From Colwellia sp. E2M01 (GTDB lineage: Bacteria; Pseudomonadota; Gammaproteobacteria; Enterobacterales; Alteromonadaceae), in NCBI RefSeq assembly GCF_018860585.1, contig NZ_JAHKPR010000020.1, forward strand, positions 1-64,000: a stretch of DNA of 64,000 nucleotides, written 5' to 3'. Made by a program: the position numbers and the translations under genes. Below the pieces are notes generated by a model. That model saw only the letters and a list, made by a program, of their open reading frames with translations. It had not been told where the DNA came from and made no database searches. Of the stretch, positions 1 to 8,398 are shown in pieces. How positions within the stretch are numbered: the stretch's first letter is position 1; each line of letters begins with the position of its first letter.

Positions 1-40
1 CTAAACAAATTCGCCTTGTTATTGCACATCGGGCATAGTT

Positions 41-80
41 CTGAGTTGGGAAGAAATTTAATCAAATTGGTATAAGTTTA
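41..80. repeat. Half copy of an intergenic TTATACCAATTT repeat
   Basis: Bases 54-76 match, in reverse complement, the arm at 1766-1787 with one difference in 22, and the adjoining CTGAGTTGGG matches CTGAGTGG in the spacer of that second copy. Two similar intergenic copies on either side of tyrS suggest a dispersed non-coding repeat. Bases 1-40 hold nothing I recognise. Confidence 0.5.
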
Positions 81-100
81 AAACCAGAATTCAAAAACTA

Positions 101-142
101 AAAAGGCTGATGAAATTTACATAATTTCATCAGCCTTTTTTA
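101..142. terminator. Bidirectional rho-independent terminator downstream of tyrS
   Basis: A perfect 16-bp stem (101-116 pairing with 124-139) has a short AT loop. It is A-rich on its left side and followed by a T-run on its right, so it can act on either strand. It lies 41 bases beyond the tyrS stop codon. Confidence 0.85.
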
Positions 143-182
143 ATCTTAACTTGAAGTATCAGTATAAAATAAAGTTTTTATA

Positions 183-1382
183 TTAGTTAACAGTAATACG
201 AGCAAATTTACGCTTACCTACTTGGTAAATAGCGGTAGAGCCAGCAGTGATCACTAAACTGCGATCTGTGATTTTTTCACCTTCAATTTTAGCCGCGCCT
301 TGCTTGATCATTCTAAATGCATCAGAGGTACTAGCCACTAAGCCTGCTTCTTTAAGTAAGTTAGCAATCGCTATTTCGCCATTTTCAGCAGTGATAGTTA
401 GCTCAGGCATTTCATCAGGCATTGCGCCTTTTTGGAAACGATTAATAAACTCTTCATGTGCGGCTTGTGCTGCTGCTTCATCATGAAAACGAGCAATAAT
501 TTCTTTGGCTAGATCAATTTTCACATCACGTGGGTTTTTACCGTTTTCAATATCGGTTTTATAACCTTCAATTTCTGCTAATGGTTTAAAGCTAAGTAAT
601 TCATAGTAACGCCACATTAATACATCAGAAATAGACATAATTTTACCGAACATATCGGTAGGGCTATCAGTAATACCAATATAGTTACCTAAAGATTTAG
701 ACATTTTTTGTACGCCGTCTAAGCCTTCAAGTAACGGCATCATTAATACTGTTTGTGGACGTTGTCCTTCAGATTTTTGTAATTCACGACCCATCAATAA
801 ATTGAATTTTTGATCGGTACCTCCAAGCTCAACATCCGCTTCAAGGGCTACAGAATCCCAACCTTGCACTAACGGGTACATAAATTCGTGAATAGCAATG
901 GCTTGACCATTAGCGTAACGTTTTTTAAAGTCGTCACGTTCCATCATACGAGCAACTGTTTGACGCGAAGCCAATTGCAACATACCAGCAGCGCCAAGTT
1001 TTTCCATCCAAGTTGAGTTAAACGCAACCGTTGTTTTAGCAGGGTCTAATATTTTAAAAACTTGCTCTTTGTATGTTTCAGCATTAGCTAAAACATCTTC
1101 TTTCGTTAATGGCTTACGGGTAACATTTTTACCGGTTGGATCACCAATCATGCCGGTAAAGTCACCGATTAAAAAGATAACTTCGTGACCTAGTTGCTGA
1201 AATTGACGTAATTTATTAATTAAAACCGTGTGGCCTAAATGTAAATCTGGTGCTGTTGGATCAAAGCCCGCTTTAATTTTAAGTGGTTTACCCGTTTTAA
1301 GTTTTGCTAATAACTCTTCTTCAACTAAAATTTCTTCTGCGCCGCGTTTTAGCTCGGCAAATGCTTGGTTTACATCGGTCAT
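183..1382 (-). CDS. tyrS: Tyrosyl-tRNA synthetase
   Basis: Charges tRNA-Tyr with tyrosine in the cytoplasm. It is a class I synthetase of 399 aa. The Rossmann catalytic domain opens with [14 protein letters not shown], which holds the HIGH-type motif HLGH at residues 48-51. The KMSKS motif ([13 protein letters not shown]) lies near residue 230, and a C-terminal S4-type RNA-binding region ends in [11 protein letters not shown]. The length and the [13 protein letters not shown] start suit the roughly 400-aa bacterial TyrRS type. The ATG at 1382 has an upstream CGGAGTC Shine-Dalgarno sequence. The gene is monocistronic, ends before the hairpin at 101-142, and is divergent from the CPBP gene across 523 bases. 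Confidence 0.97.
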   Translation of the reverse strand: MTDVNQAFAELKRGAEEILVEEELLAKLKTGKPLKIKAGFDPTAPDLHLGHTVLINKLRQFQQLGHEVIFLIGDFTGMIGDPTGKNVTRKPLTKEDVLANAETYKEQVFKILDPAKTTVAFNSTWMEKLGAAGMLQLASRQTVARMMERDDFKKRYANGQAIAIHEFMYPLVQGWDSVALEADVELGGTDQKFNLLMGRELQKSEGQRPQTVLMMPLLEGLDGVQKMSKSLGNYIGITDSPTDMFGKIMSISDVLMWRYYELLSFKPLAEIEGYKTDIENGKNPRDVKIDLAKEIIARFHDEAAAQAAHEEFINRFQKGAMPDEMPELTITAENGEIAIANLLKEAGLVASTSDAFRMIKQGAAKIEGEKITDRSLVITAGSTAIYQVGKRKFARITVN

Positions 1383-1905
1383 GTATGACTCCGCTGACTG
1401 GCTTATTGTACTTAGTCTTTTACTTTTTTATAAAAGAAGTAATAACTCCGGCGTGACTAGGCTAATAATATAAGCGCTAAACTTGATAAATACGCGGTTA
1501 TCTTGACTAGGTAAAGATTATTTAATGCTCGAATTCTACTGTACTTTGTAGCTAGGTTAAAACCTTAAAATGTGTTTTTGTGAAAGAAACCGTGATCTTT
1601 GAGGTAAATAAAGTTTATTGCCTAGTTTCCTTAGTGCTATATGGGTGTTAGTCGCCAAGATAATGAGATTTGCTAACTAACTGTTATGTGATAAATCACC
1701 TTTTTTAGTAACTATTTCAGGCAAAATATCAGATAATTAACTGAACAGAGTAATGTTTGAGCATATTATACCAATTTAATTAAATTTCGCTGAGTGGAAA
1801 ATAACTTAATCAACTTGGTATTATCTAGTTATCGCCCGGACTTAAATATCACTTTGAGAAAAGACCTCAATTAAACCACTTAAAAATCTAATTAAATGAG
1901 TATTT
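1383..1905. other. Intergenic region between tyrS and the CPBP gene
   Basis: A 523-base AT-rich gap carrying the divergent promoters. No reading frame with protein-like content was found on either strand. It holds the palindromic repeat at 1767-1823 and the short dyad TGTGATAAATCAC near 1687, whose spacing does not fit a standard CRP site. Confidence 0.5.
1767..1823. repeat. Imperfect palindromic intergenic repeat
   Basis: The arm TATACCAATTTAATTAAATTT (1767-1787, reading onward from 1766) is echoed in reverse complement by AACTTAATCAACTTGGTATTA (1803-1823) across a 15-base spacer. A half copy lies at 41-80. It is probably a small dispersed non-coding element; mobility cannot be judged from one window. 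Confidence 0.55.
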
Positions 1906-2664
1906 ATGAAAAATAAACTAATGACTCTTATTGAAAAGCCTAATGATGACTTTCCGTATTATAACGATCAACCTTGTCATATAAGCGGTATGCAATGGTT
2001 GTTTGTTATAATGGCCGTGTTTGTTGGTTTTTTCTTTCTGGTGACGCCTTTACCTTATGTTGAAACGTTAGTCGGAAAATTTGTTGTTAGTATACTGTTT
2101 TTTGCTGTACCCCTAGCCAGTTTGATAAAAGTTGCCCCAACTGGTTGGCGAGCTATTTTTAGAAAAGTTGGCGGTAGAGACATAGTCTCTATGTTTTTTT
2201 ATGCTTTTTTAAATATTATCGTTACCTTGAGTGCTGGTGTGTTAGTAGTTAAATATTTTGGCGCCAATGCTAATGAATTGATTGTGAACCTTGGCGATTT
2301 GTCATCTTCTGAGCGTGTTGTATTTTTTATTAGAACAATCCCGCAGCTTTTTGGTGAAGAGGTTTTTTCAATTCTGATCTTTCTCGGGGTGTTACAACTG
2401 TTTTCATCTAAATTTAATTGCTCACGCTGCTTAGCGGTTTTCTTTGCTTGGCTTGTGTGTGCTATTGCTTTTGGCGCTATTCATTTACCAACCTACGGCT
2501 GGAATGTTATTCAAGCCTTTGTAGTTATAGGTAGTTCTCGACTAATATTGACTTTAGCGTATATCAAAACAAAAAATATTTGGGTTTCCACAGGAGCGCA
2601 TATTATTAACGATTGGACGCTTTTTGGTTTAGCTATCTTAGGCGCAAGCCGAGCCGCAGGTTAA
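1906..2664 (+). CDS. CPBP-family intramembrane protease (Abi-like)
   Basis: A 252-aa multi-pass membrane protein with about seven hydrophobic segments. The CPBP (Rce1/Abi) core motifs are visible in order: a glutamate pair in FGEEVFSILIFLG, FGAIHLPTYGWN (FxxxH) and STGAHIINDW (second histidine). The family normally reads EExxxR; here the arginine position is isoleucine. Members are glutamyl endoproteases or scaffold proteins acting in the membrane, some in bacteriocin self-immunity. No peptide or bacteriocin gene lies nearby, so the substrate is unknown. The ATG at 1906 is the obvious start. The gene lies alone between tyrS and the M23 peptidase gene. Confidence 0.8.
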   Translation: MKNKLMTLIEKPNDDFPYYNDQPCHISGMQWLFVIMAVFVGFFFLVTPLPYVETLVGKFVVSILFFAVPLASLIKVAPTGWRAIFRKVGGRDIVSMFFYAFLNIIVTLSAGVLVVKYFGANANELIVNLGDLSSSERVVFFIRTIPQLFGEEVFSILIFLGVLQLFSSKFNCSRCLAVFFAWLVCAIAFGAIHLPTYGWNVIQAFVVIGSSRLILTLAYIKTKNIWVSTGAHIINDWTLFGLAILGASRAAG

Positions 2665-2790
2665 GCGATAAAATAACGCTATATGAAAGCTTGGTAATGA
2701 CTTAAGTCATGCACTGTTTGATTTTAATTATTGTTGCAACGGGTTGTAACAGTATTTTTTCTGTAGTTTATAACAAGTTTTGATATAGTG

Positions 2791-4344
2791 ATGAAATTGT
2801 CAGTATCGTTAACTATTTATCTTTTTCTCTATATGAAATCTCAGATCTCCTTATTATTGCAAAAGCTGCTTATTACCTTTAATAATCTTCCTAAAAAGCA
2901 CCGCTTAATTATTATTGGTATTAGTTGTTTTTTATTACTTTTGTTAATTCTTCCGTCGAATGATGACAAACAAAATACAAACGACGTACAGGTAAAAGAA
3001 CGTATTCAGTTAGCTTTACCTGAAGATATAGTACCTGCAGGTAGTAATGCTCCACAAAGTGCTTTGCCACAACGTGCTATTATTAGTAAACCGAAAAAAG
3101 ACGTAGTAACCACTGAAGAATTACCCTCTTTAGTCGACGTAACAGACCCCTCACAAGCAAGTGCTTTACCAACAGGCGCGCTGCATAAAAAGATAAAACC
3201 ACAAGATCCTATTGAAGAGTTAAGTAATTTAGATTGGCAAACCATTAAAGTTCGTAGTGGTGACTCATTGGCATTAATCTTAAAGCGTTTAGGATTTACA
3301 GCACAAACCACTTATGCGGTGAGCACAGCTAAGGGCGAAGACAGTAAATTATTACGCAGAATTAATGTTGGTGATGAATTACGTATTGCCAAAAATGCAG
3401 AAAAACAACTTGCTGCACTTGAATATCCACTTTCTAAAACCGACACTTTGTTTATTCACTTAGTGGGTGACAGTTATCAATCTCACCGGGAAAGCAAAGA
3501 AGTAGAAATACGAGAAGATATTAGTTACGGCACTATCTCTTCTAGTTTTTGGTACGCAGGTTTAAAGGCGGGATTAAACGATACGCAAATTATTAACTTT
3601 GCTAATATATTTGGTTGGGATATGGATTTTGGTATGGATATTCGATCGGGTGATAGCTTCTCGCTTACCTATGAAAAAAAATATATTGATGGTGAATATA
3701 TTGGGCCAGGCAATATATTAGCGGCAGAAATTACTAACCAAGGTGAAGTTTTTCAAGCTATCCGTTTTACAGATGGTGAATATTATAGTGCTGATGGACG
3801 AAGTATGCGTAAGGCTTTTTTACGGGCGCCAGTAAACTTTAAATATATTAGTTCTAGCTTCAAACCTAGACGTTTTCATCCGGTACAAAAAAAATGGAAA
3901 GCGCATCGCGGCATAGATTACGCTGCCAAAACAGGTACGCCAGTAGTGGCTGCAGGTAATGGTAAAGTTACTGACTCTACTTATAATAAATATAATGGTA
4001 ATTATGTATTTATTCAGCACGGTAATGGCATAGTAACTAAGTACTTACATTTTTCTAAACGTGCGGTGAAAAAAGGACAGCGGGTAAAACAAGGGCAAAC
4101 TATTGGTTATGTAGGTGCCACAGGTTTAGCATCAGGACCACATTTACATTATGAGTTTTTACTTAATGGTGTACACCGTAATCCTAGAACCGTTAAATTA
4201 CCTGATGCTCGACCAATCGACAAAAAGTATAAAACTAAATTTTCAGCGCTAGCTGATGAACGCTTATCGGTATTAGCTAGCGCCAAAAATGCGTTAATTA
4301 CGAGCCAACATAGCGATACAGCAACTGCAGTTGCAAGTGAATAG
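2791..4344 (+). CDS. mepM: M23 murein endopeptidase, MepM/YebA-like
   Basis: An envelope enzyme that probably cuts peptide cross-links in peptidoglycan. After an N-terminal membrane anchor (RLIIIGISCFLLLLLILPS) comes an OapA/LysM-like region (WQTIKVRSGDSLALILKRLG), a middle domain, and a C-terminal M23 domain. The zinc ligands are present: H and D in HRGIDYAA and the pair in GPHLHYEF. The start is uncertain: ATG 2791, GTG 2788 or ATG 2833 all precede the anchor and none has a clear Shine-Dalgarno sequence. The stop lies within a few bases of the anmK start, so the two genes of wall growth and recycling are probably cotranscribed. Confidence 0.9.
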   Translation: MKLSVSLTIYLFLYMKSQISLLLQKLLITFNNLPKKHRLIIIGISCFLLLLLILPSNDDKQNTNDVQVKERIQLALPEDIVPAGSNAPQSALPQRAIISKPKKDVVTTEELPSLVDVTDPSQASALPTGALHKKIKPQDPIEELSNLDWQTIKVRSGDSLALILKRLGFTAQTTYAVSTAKGEDSKLLRRINVGDELRIAKNAEKQLAALEYPLSKTDTLFIHLVGDSYQSHRESKEVEIREDISYGTISSSFWYAGLKAGLNDTQIINFANIFGWDMDFGMDIRSGDSFSLTYEKKYIDGEYIGPGNILAAEITNQGEVFQAIRFTDGEYYSADGRSMRKAFLRAPVNFKYISSSFKPRRFHPVQKKWKAHRGIDYAAKTGTPVVAAGNGKVTDSTYNKYNGNYVFIQHGNGIVTKYLHFSKRAVKKGQRVKQGQTIGYVGATGLASGPHLHYEFLLNGVHRNPRTVKLPDARPIDKKYKTKFSALADERLSVLASAKNALITSQHSDTATAVASE

Positions 4345-5563
4345 TAGCGTGAGTAGTAACCCCGCAAAGGCAGTAGCTCGTTACTATATAGGTTTAATGT
4401 CAGGAACTAGTGCTGATGGTATTGATTTGGCACTGGTTGATTTTGCAAATCCAGATAATAAGGCACAATTAGTTGCTAGCTATTACCAGGCTTACAGTGA
4501 AGCTTTAGCGCTAAAAATCACTTCACTTTATCAATCAGGTGATAATGAAATTGATCGCGCTTTTCATCTGGATATTGAACTTGCGCAGTTATTTTCTCAA
4601 GCTATTAGTGCATTTCTACAACAAGAGAATCTTACTGCAGCAGATATTATTGCTATAGGAAATCATGGCCAAACTATTCGCCATCGTCCTTGTGGTGAAG
4701 AATTAAATGGCAAAAATGCATTTACCTTACAAATTGGTTGTAGCCAAACGTTAGCAACGTTAAGTAGTATTCGCGTTATTGGTCAATTTCGTCGTAAAGA
4801 TATGGCCTTAGGTGGCCAAGGCGCGCCATTAGTACCTATTTTTCATCAACAGTTGTTTAAGAGTAATGCTGTTTCTGTTTTTATAGTAAATATTGGCGGT
4901 ATTGCCAATATTACTTTTTTGCCAGAAGTCGCAGAAGAAATAGCGCAAAAAAATAAGGTACTGGGTTTTGATACGGGACCGGGTAATGCGCTGCTTGATG
5001 ACTGGTTTAGTAAGCATCATCCAGAAAGCGATGTTAAGTTTGATAAAAGTGGTGCTTGGGCTGCAAAAGGTAAGGTAGATGAAGGGTTATTGACTTGGTT
5101 AATGCATGATCAATACATTCAAGAAAAAGCACCTAAAAGCACCGGCAGAGAATACTTCCATCTCAGCTGGCTTGAACAACAACTTGTTTCATATGATTCT
5201 TCACTTAGTCAGGAAGTTACACAAACTATTAAACCTGTTGATGTTCAAGCGACCTTACTCGCTTTCACAGTGCAAACTATTCATGACGATATTCATGCCT
5301 TAGCGACACAGGGTAAGATTTATTTGTGTGGCGGCGGGGCACACAATATTGCTTTAGTTAATTTACTTAAACAAAAGTTTACTAGCTCAATAACCAAGTT
5401 TGCGGTGAACACTATGCAAGCAGTAGGTATTGATGGTGACCAACTTGAAGCCATGGCATTTGCTTGGCTTGCGTATGCATTTGATCATAGCTTAAATAGT
5501 AATATGCCTGCGGTTACAGGAGCTAGAGCAAGTTGCACTTTGGGTACTGAATTTTTGCCTTAA
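4331..5563 (+). CDS. anmK: Anhydro-N-acetylmuramic acid kinase
   Basis: Phosphorylates 1,6-anhydro-MurNAc to MurNAc-6-phosphate, so that sugar released from peptidoglycan can be reused. Family motifs: YYIGLMSGTSADGIDLALVD at the N-terminus, GGQGAPLVPIFHQ, IGGIANITF, FDTGPGNALLDDW and the C-terminal LCGGGAHN. The length is usual for the family. The longest frame starts at TTG 4331, overlapping the M23 peptidase gene by 14 bases; GTG 4349 in the same frame, just after that stop, is equally possible. The overlap or abutment implies coupled expression with the endopeptidase. Confidence 0.95.
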   Translation: MQVNSSVSSNPAKAVARYYIGLMSGTSADGIDLALVDFANPDNKAQLVASYYQAYSEALALKITSLYQSGDNEIDRAFHLDIELAQLFSQAISAFLQQENLTAADIIAIGNHGQTIRHRPCGEELNGKNAFTLQIGCSQTLATLSSIRVIGQFRRKDMALGGQGAPLVPIFHQQLFKSNAVSVFIVNIGGIANITFLPEVAEEIAQKNKVLGFDTGPGNALLDDWFSKHHPESDVKFDKSGAWAAKGKVDEGLLTWLMHDQYIQEKAPKSTGREYFHLSWLEQQLVSYDSSLSQEVTQTIKPVDVQATLLAFTVQTIHDDIHALATQGKIYLCGGGAHNIALVNLLKQKFTSSITKFAVNTMQAVGIDGDQLEAMAFAWLAYAFDHSLNSNMPAVTGARASCTLGTEFLP

Positions 5564-5837
5564 TAGCTTCAGCTACTTGTTTATCTTATCTTCTAAAGTA
5601 TCAAAATTAATTAATTTTTCTTTTATATAAATAATAATTACTTAGCTTAATTTACCCTCTGAATTTGAGCACTATTCAAAAATCCACTAGTAAATTAAAG
5701 ACCCGAGCCTATACTTAAATACGGTACGGTTAAAAAACAGCCGTATTAATTGTCTTGCGTGAAAACGCATAATATTTCGAAAAAGCGCGATACAATAATT
5801 GTATATAGTCGCTAATATTACGGATAGAGGAGGGCTT

Positions 5838-6029
5838 ATGGAATTTATAGATATTCATATCGGCATGAAGTGTGGCAGTAAAAAAGGGAGTGGTACTGTT
5901 ACTTGGGTTGATGGTTCAACGCATACTATTTATATGGTTGATGCCAATAATAACAATAATTTTGAAGTAAATATCAACGAAATTATTGAAGATCCACAAG
6001 CACACAATAAAGAAGATGAATACTATTAA
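5838..6029 (+). CDS. Conserved-looking 63-aa protein of unknown function
   Basis: I do not recognise this gene. ATG 5838 follows a strong GAGGAGGG Shine-Dalgarno sequence, so I prefer it to the in-frame codon at 5799. The product is small, soluble and acidic, with a GxKxGxGTVTWVDG segment suggesting a small beta-barrel, an asparagine run (five N) and an acidic tail KEDEYY. It is a single-gene unit: a terminator follows at 6073-6114. The strong ribosome site and its own terminator argue that it is real. Confidence 0.65.
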   Translation: MEFIDIHIGMKCGSKKGSGTVTWVDGSTHTIYMVDANNNNNFEVNINEIIEDPQAHNKEDEYY

Positions 6030-6072
6030 CAAATGCATAAGCAGTAAATAATAGTCTTCTAACAGATAATCC

Positions 6073-6114
6073 AAGAGCCTAACAATTGATGAAATTGTTA
6101 GGCTCTTGCTTTTT
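6073..6114 (+). terminator. Rho-independent terminator after the 63-aa gene
   Basis: A perfect 15-bp stem (6073-6087 with 6093-6107), a five-base loop, and then GCTTTTTA. Confidence 0.85.
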
Positions 6115-6163
6115 ATGAATGAAAAATAATCTGAATGTGCTTTTATATGAAGCATTGAATTTA

Positions 6164-6177
6164 TTGATATAGATCAA
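6164..6177. promoter_or_regulatory. Perfect FNR-type box
   Basis: TTGATATAGATCAA matches the FNR/EtrA/ANR consensus TTGAT-N4-ATCAA exactly. Its centre lies about 90 bases before the ATG of the 41-aa membrane protein, with room for a promoter (TAAAAT at 6208-6213 is one possible -10). The nearest upstream gene ends in a terminator, so the likely target is the small gene. The site is seen; oxygen control is inferred. Confidence 0.6.
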
Positions 6178-6260
6178 TTTTTACTGTCTATCATCATCGT
6201 TATCGGCTAAAATGCGCCGCATATTTTTAAGCAATTATTTTTTAATAGGAAAACTAAACC

Positions 6261-6386
6261 ATGGCAAACCATGATGAAGATTTTAAAGATACTACCTCTG
6301 TATTAAGCTTAGTTACGATCCTTACGGTATTAATTTTCATGCCTTTACTCCCAATGCTTATGGGTTGGTTTACAATGTTACGTTAA
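6261..6386 (+). CDS. 41-aa single-span membrane protein
   Basis: The ATG at 6261 follows an AATAGGA ribosome site. The product starts MANHDEDFKDTTS, then has one hydrophobic segment of about 24 residues (VLSLVTILTVLIFMPLLPML) and ends GWFTMLR. The short acidic head, single span and basic end suggest an inner-membrane microprotein, perhaps a small subunit of a respiratory complex, but I cannot name the family. It stands alone between the FNR-type box and the hairpin at 6496-6532, which supports a real, oxygen-controlled unit. Confidence 0.65.
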   Translation: MANHDEDFKDTTSVLSLVTILTVLIFMPLLPMLMGWFTMLR

Positions 6387-6495
6387 GTAACAGAAAATAT
6401 TGCAAGCCTAGTCATTTATCACTCACTCTTGATGCAGGCTACAATTAACAAATGTATTATTAAAAGATTTATTATTCAGATAATACTAAACATTA

Positions 6496-6534
6496 AAAAG
6501 GCTGCTAACGTAAATTACGTTAGCAGCCTTTTGC
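6496..6534 (+). terminator. Terminator hairpin after the 41-aa gene
   Basis: An 18-base arm (6496-6513) pairs perfectly with 6515-6532; the inner AT bases form the loop. The A-rich left flank and TTTT on the right allow termination on either strand. Confidence 0.8.
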
Positions 6535-6717
6535 TTAGGCTCTGTTGATATTTTCAATAAAACTTGAACCGCATGTAATTGCTTTTATCACTCAGTAAAC
6601 TTCAAAGTATTATTGTTAATAGCATTGAATCTAGGGTTATTAACTAACAACGAAAATAGTGCTCGCGATCCGACTTAAACTTTGTGAGTACATTGCACTA
6701 TAGTAAATAAAGACTAT

Positions 6718-6748
6718 GCTTATTAACACTATAGTAGTGTTAATAAGC
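6718..6748. promoter_or_regulatory. Long perfect hairpin upstream of the hemerythrin gene
   Basis: GCTTATTAACACTA (6718-6731), a TAG spacer and the exact reverse complement (6735-6748) are followed by CGACTTTTT. It lies 30-65 bases before the possible starts of the next gene. It could be an operator, an attenuator or the end of a short transcript; nothing in the sequence decides between these. Confidence 0.45.
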
Positions 6749-6779
6749 CGACTTTTTATGGCTTCAAATAACTTGAAAC

Positions 6780-8363
6780 ATGCTCCATGAAAATTGTGCA
6801 ATTATGAATAAGATGACTTTTAAAACACATCCTGATGTAATCATGATTTATCAAGATAAAGAAACAGTCGAACCTGCAATTCAACAAATTGTAGGTCTAT
6901 CACTTAAGTTTAAAGCCTACAAATACAATCCTGAAACCATACATAAAATCGCAGCAATGAGTCCAAAAGTTTTATTGTTAGCCTCTAATAATGTCAAAAG
7001 AACAATAAAATACTATATTGATTATTTAGAAGATTATGAGCAAAACATATCACCACATAGAGCCATTTTACTAATTAATAACCGTGAAACTTCTCGTGCT
7101 TATTTAGCTTGTGAAAATGGCTTATTTGATAATTACGTCATTAGTAACCCATTAAACGAACCGCAGCGATTGAAACTTGTATTATTACAAGAATTAAAGT
7201 TAATAGAAAACCATCAAAATCATAGTCTAGAGCAGTTAGTTTTAGAAGGAGAAGACGAATTAGCTTCCTGTATAGAGCACGGTGTAGTCTTGAAAAAATC
7301 TTTTATTCAAGAAGTAACTAAGTGTGAAGTTGATATTTTGTCTGCGACCAATCAAGTAGTTGATATAAATAAAGAAGCTAAAGAGGTGCTACAGAATTTA
7401 ATTGGGGTTTCGTTAGACGAAATGAATGAAAGTGTATCTAGCGGCATTCAAAATATTGTTGATCAATTAATTCAATTGAAAGCGAATAGTCAATCAATAA
7501 AGCAAGGGTTGTTGCATTCACAACACAAACAGTTAGCAACAAATAAAGCAACCGAACAAGATATTAAGAAAAAAGTATTAATTGCTGAACCCTCTAATCT
7601 ATTTACTCGTGTCATTAAAGAGATATTTGAAGACACTTTGTTATATGAATTGGTAAATGATGGCCAAGATGCTATTGAAAAAATTAACAACTTTAAACCT
7701 GATGCAATATTACTTGCCTATGATTTACCTACAGTAAACGGTATTGAAATTACTAAACTCATACGTTCCGCGGGAAACAAGGTGCCGATTATTGCGTATG
7801 TGCACGAAAAAGATAAATTAGTGATTAAGCAGTGGATCCCATTAGGTTTAAATAATTACTTAATTAAACCCTCGAGAAAAAGCAAAATTTTACAAAGTGT
7901 TAATAAAGCAATAAGCAACCCATCGAATATTATTTTTCATAAGAAAGCCGCTGATAAAACTCATATTGAATGGATTCCAGAGTACTCTGTAGGTAATCAA
8001 GCTCTTGATGAACAACATAAAGTTCTTTTTACCATGGTAAATGAATTTTTACATGAAGAGAATAAACAGGGGGCTATAGCACTTTATCAAAACCTATCGT
8101 TATATATTGATTTGCACTTTGATGCGGAAGAAAACTTATTAAGACAAATTAACTATCCTGATACTGAAGATCATATAAAAAAACATGCTGAATTAAGAGA
8201 AAAATTTAATTTACTTGAAACTAAATTGGAAAATTATGATGTTGATATACATCACAAAATAGCTATTTTTCTTTATAACTGGTTAGCGAATCATATTTTA
8301 AAATCTGACATGGAATATAAGCATTACGCGTTATCGATAGAAGAAAGTAGCTTTATAGAGTAG
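6780..8363 (+). CDS. Pseudo-receiver protein with C-terminal hemerythrin domain
   Basis: A 527-aa soluble signalling protein. Residues 15-145 resemble a degenerate receiver fold, 265-380 form a recognisable receiver domain, and 398-515 form a bacteriohemerythrin. The receiver is unlikely to be phosphorylated: alanine (A313, in PDAILLAYDLP) stands where the acceptor aspartate should be, and the acidic pair is reduced to AEP (269-271), although K363 is kept. The hemerythrin keeps all seven iron ligands: H413, H446, E450, H465, H469, H505, D510. It probably senses or binds oxygen or nitric oxide; its partner is unknown. ATG 6780, 6804 and 6813 are possible starts. It is followed 35 bases later by the dehydrogenase gene. 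Confidence 0.85.
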   Translation: MLHENCAIMNKMTFKTHPDVIMIYQDKETVEPAIQQIVGLSLKFKAYKYNPETIHKIAAMSPKVLLLASNNVKRTIKYYIDYLEDYEQNISPHRAILLINNRETSRAYLACENGLFDNYVISNPLNEPQRLKLVLLQELKLIENHQNHSLEQLVLEGEDELASCIEHGVVLKKSFIQEVTKCEVDILSATNQVVDINKEAKEVLQNLIGVSLDEMNESVSSGIQNIVDQLIQLKANSQSIKQGLLHSQHKQLATNKATEQDIKKKVLIAEPSNLFTRVIKEIFEDTLLYELVNDGQDAIEKINNFKPDAILLAYDLPTVNGIEITKLIRSAGNKVPIIAYVHEKDKLVIKQWIPLGLNNYLIKPSRKSKILQSVNKAISNPSNIIFHKKAADKTHIEWIPEYSVGNQALDEQHKVLFTMVNEFLHEENKQGAIALYQNLSLYIDLHFDAEENLLRQINYPDTEDHIKKHAELREKFNLLETKLENYDVDIHHKIAIFLYNWLANHILKSDMEYKHYALSIEESSFIE

Positions 8364-8398
8364 TTCAATCCCATGAGTTAATTCATTAGAGAAATATT

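Larger units (their letters stand above)
6387..6779. other. Intergenic region before the hemerythrin protein
   Basis: A 393-base gap without a convincing gene. It holds the terminator at 6496-6532, a TTAGGCTCTGTTGAT stretch at 6535-6549 that matches the end of the MITE-like element at 60559 in 14 of 15 bases, a repeated CACTATAGTA (about 6696 and 6728) and the long hairpin at 6718-6748. Confidence 0.5.

Noticed and set aside
1683-1700. TGTGATAAATCAC as a CRP site
   Set aside because: The spacer is too short for the standard TGTGA-N6-TCACA site.
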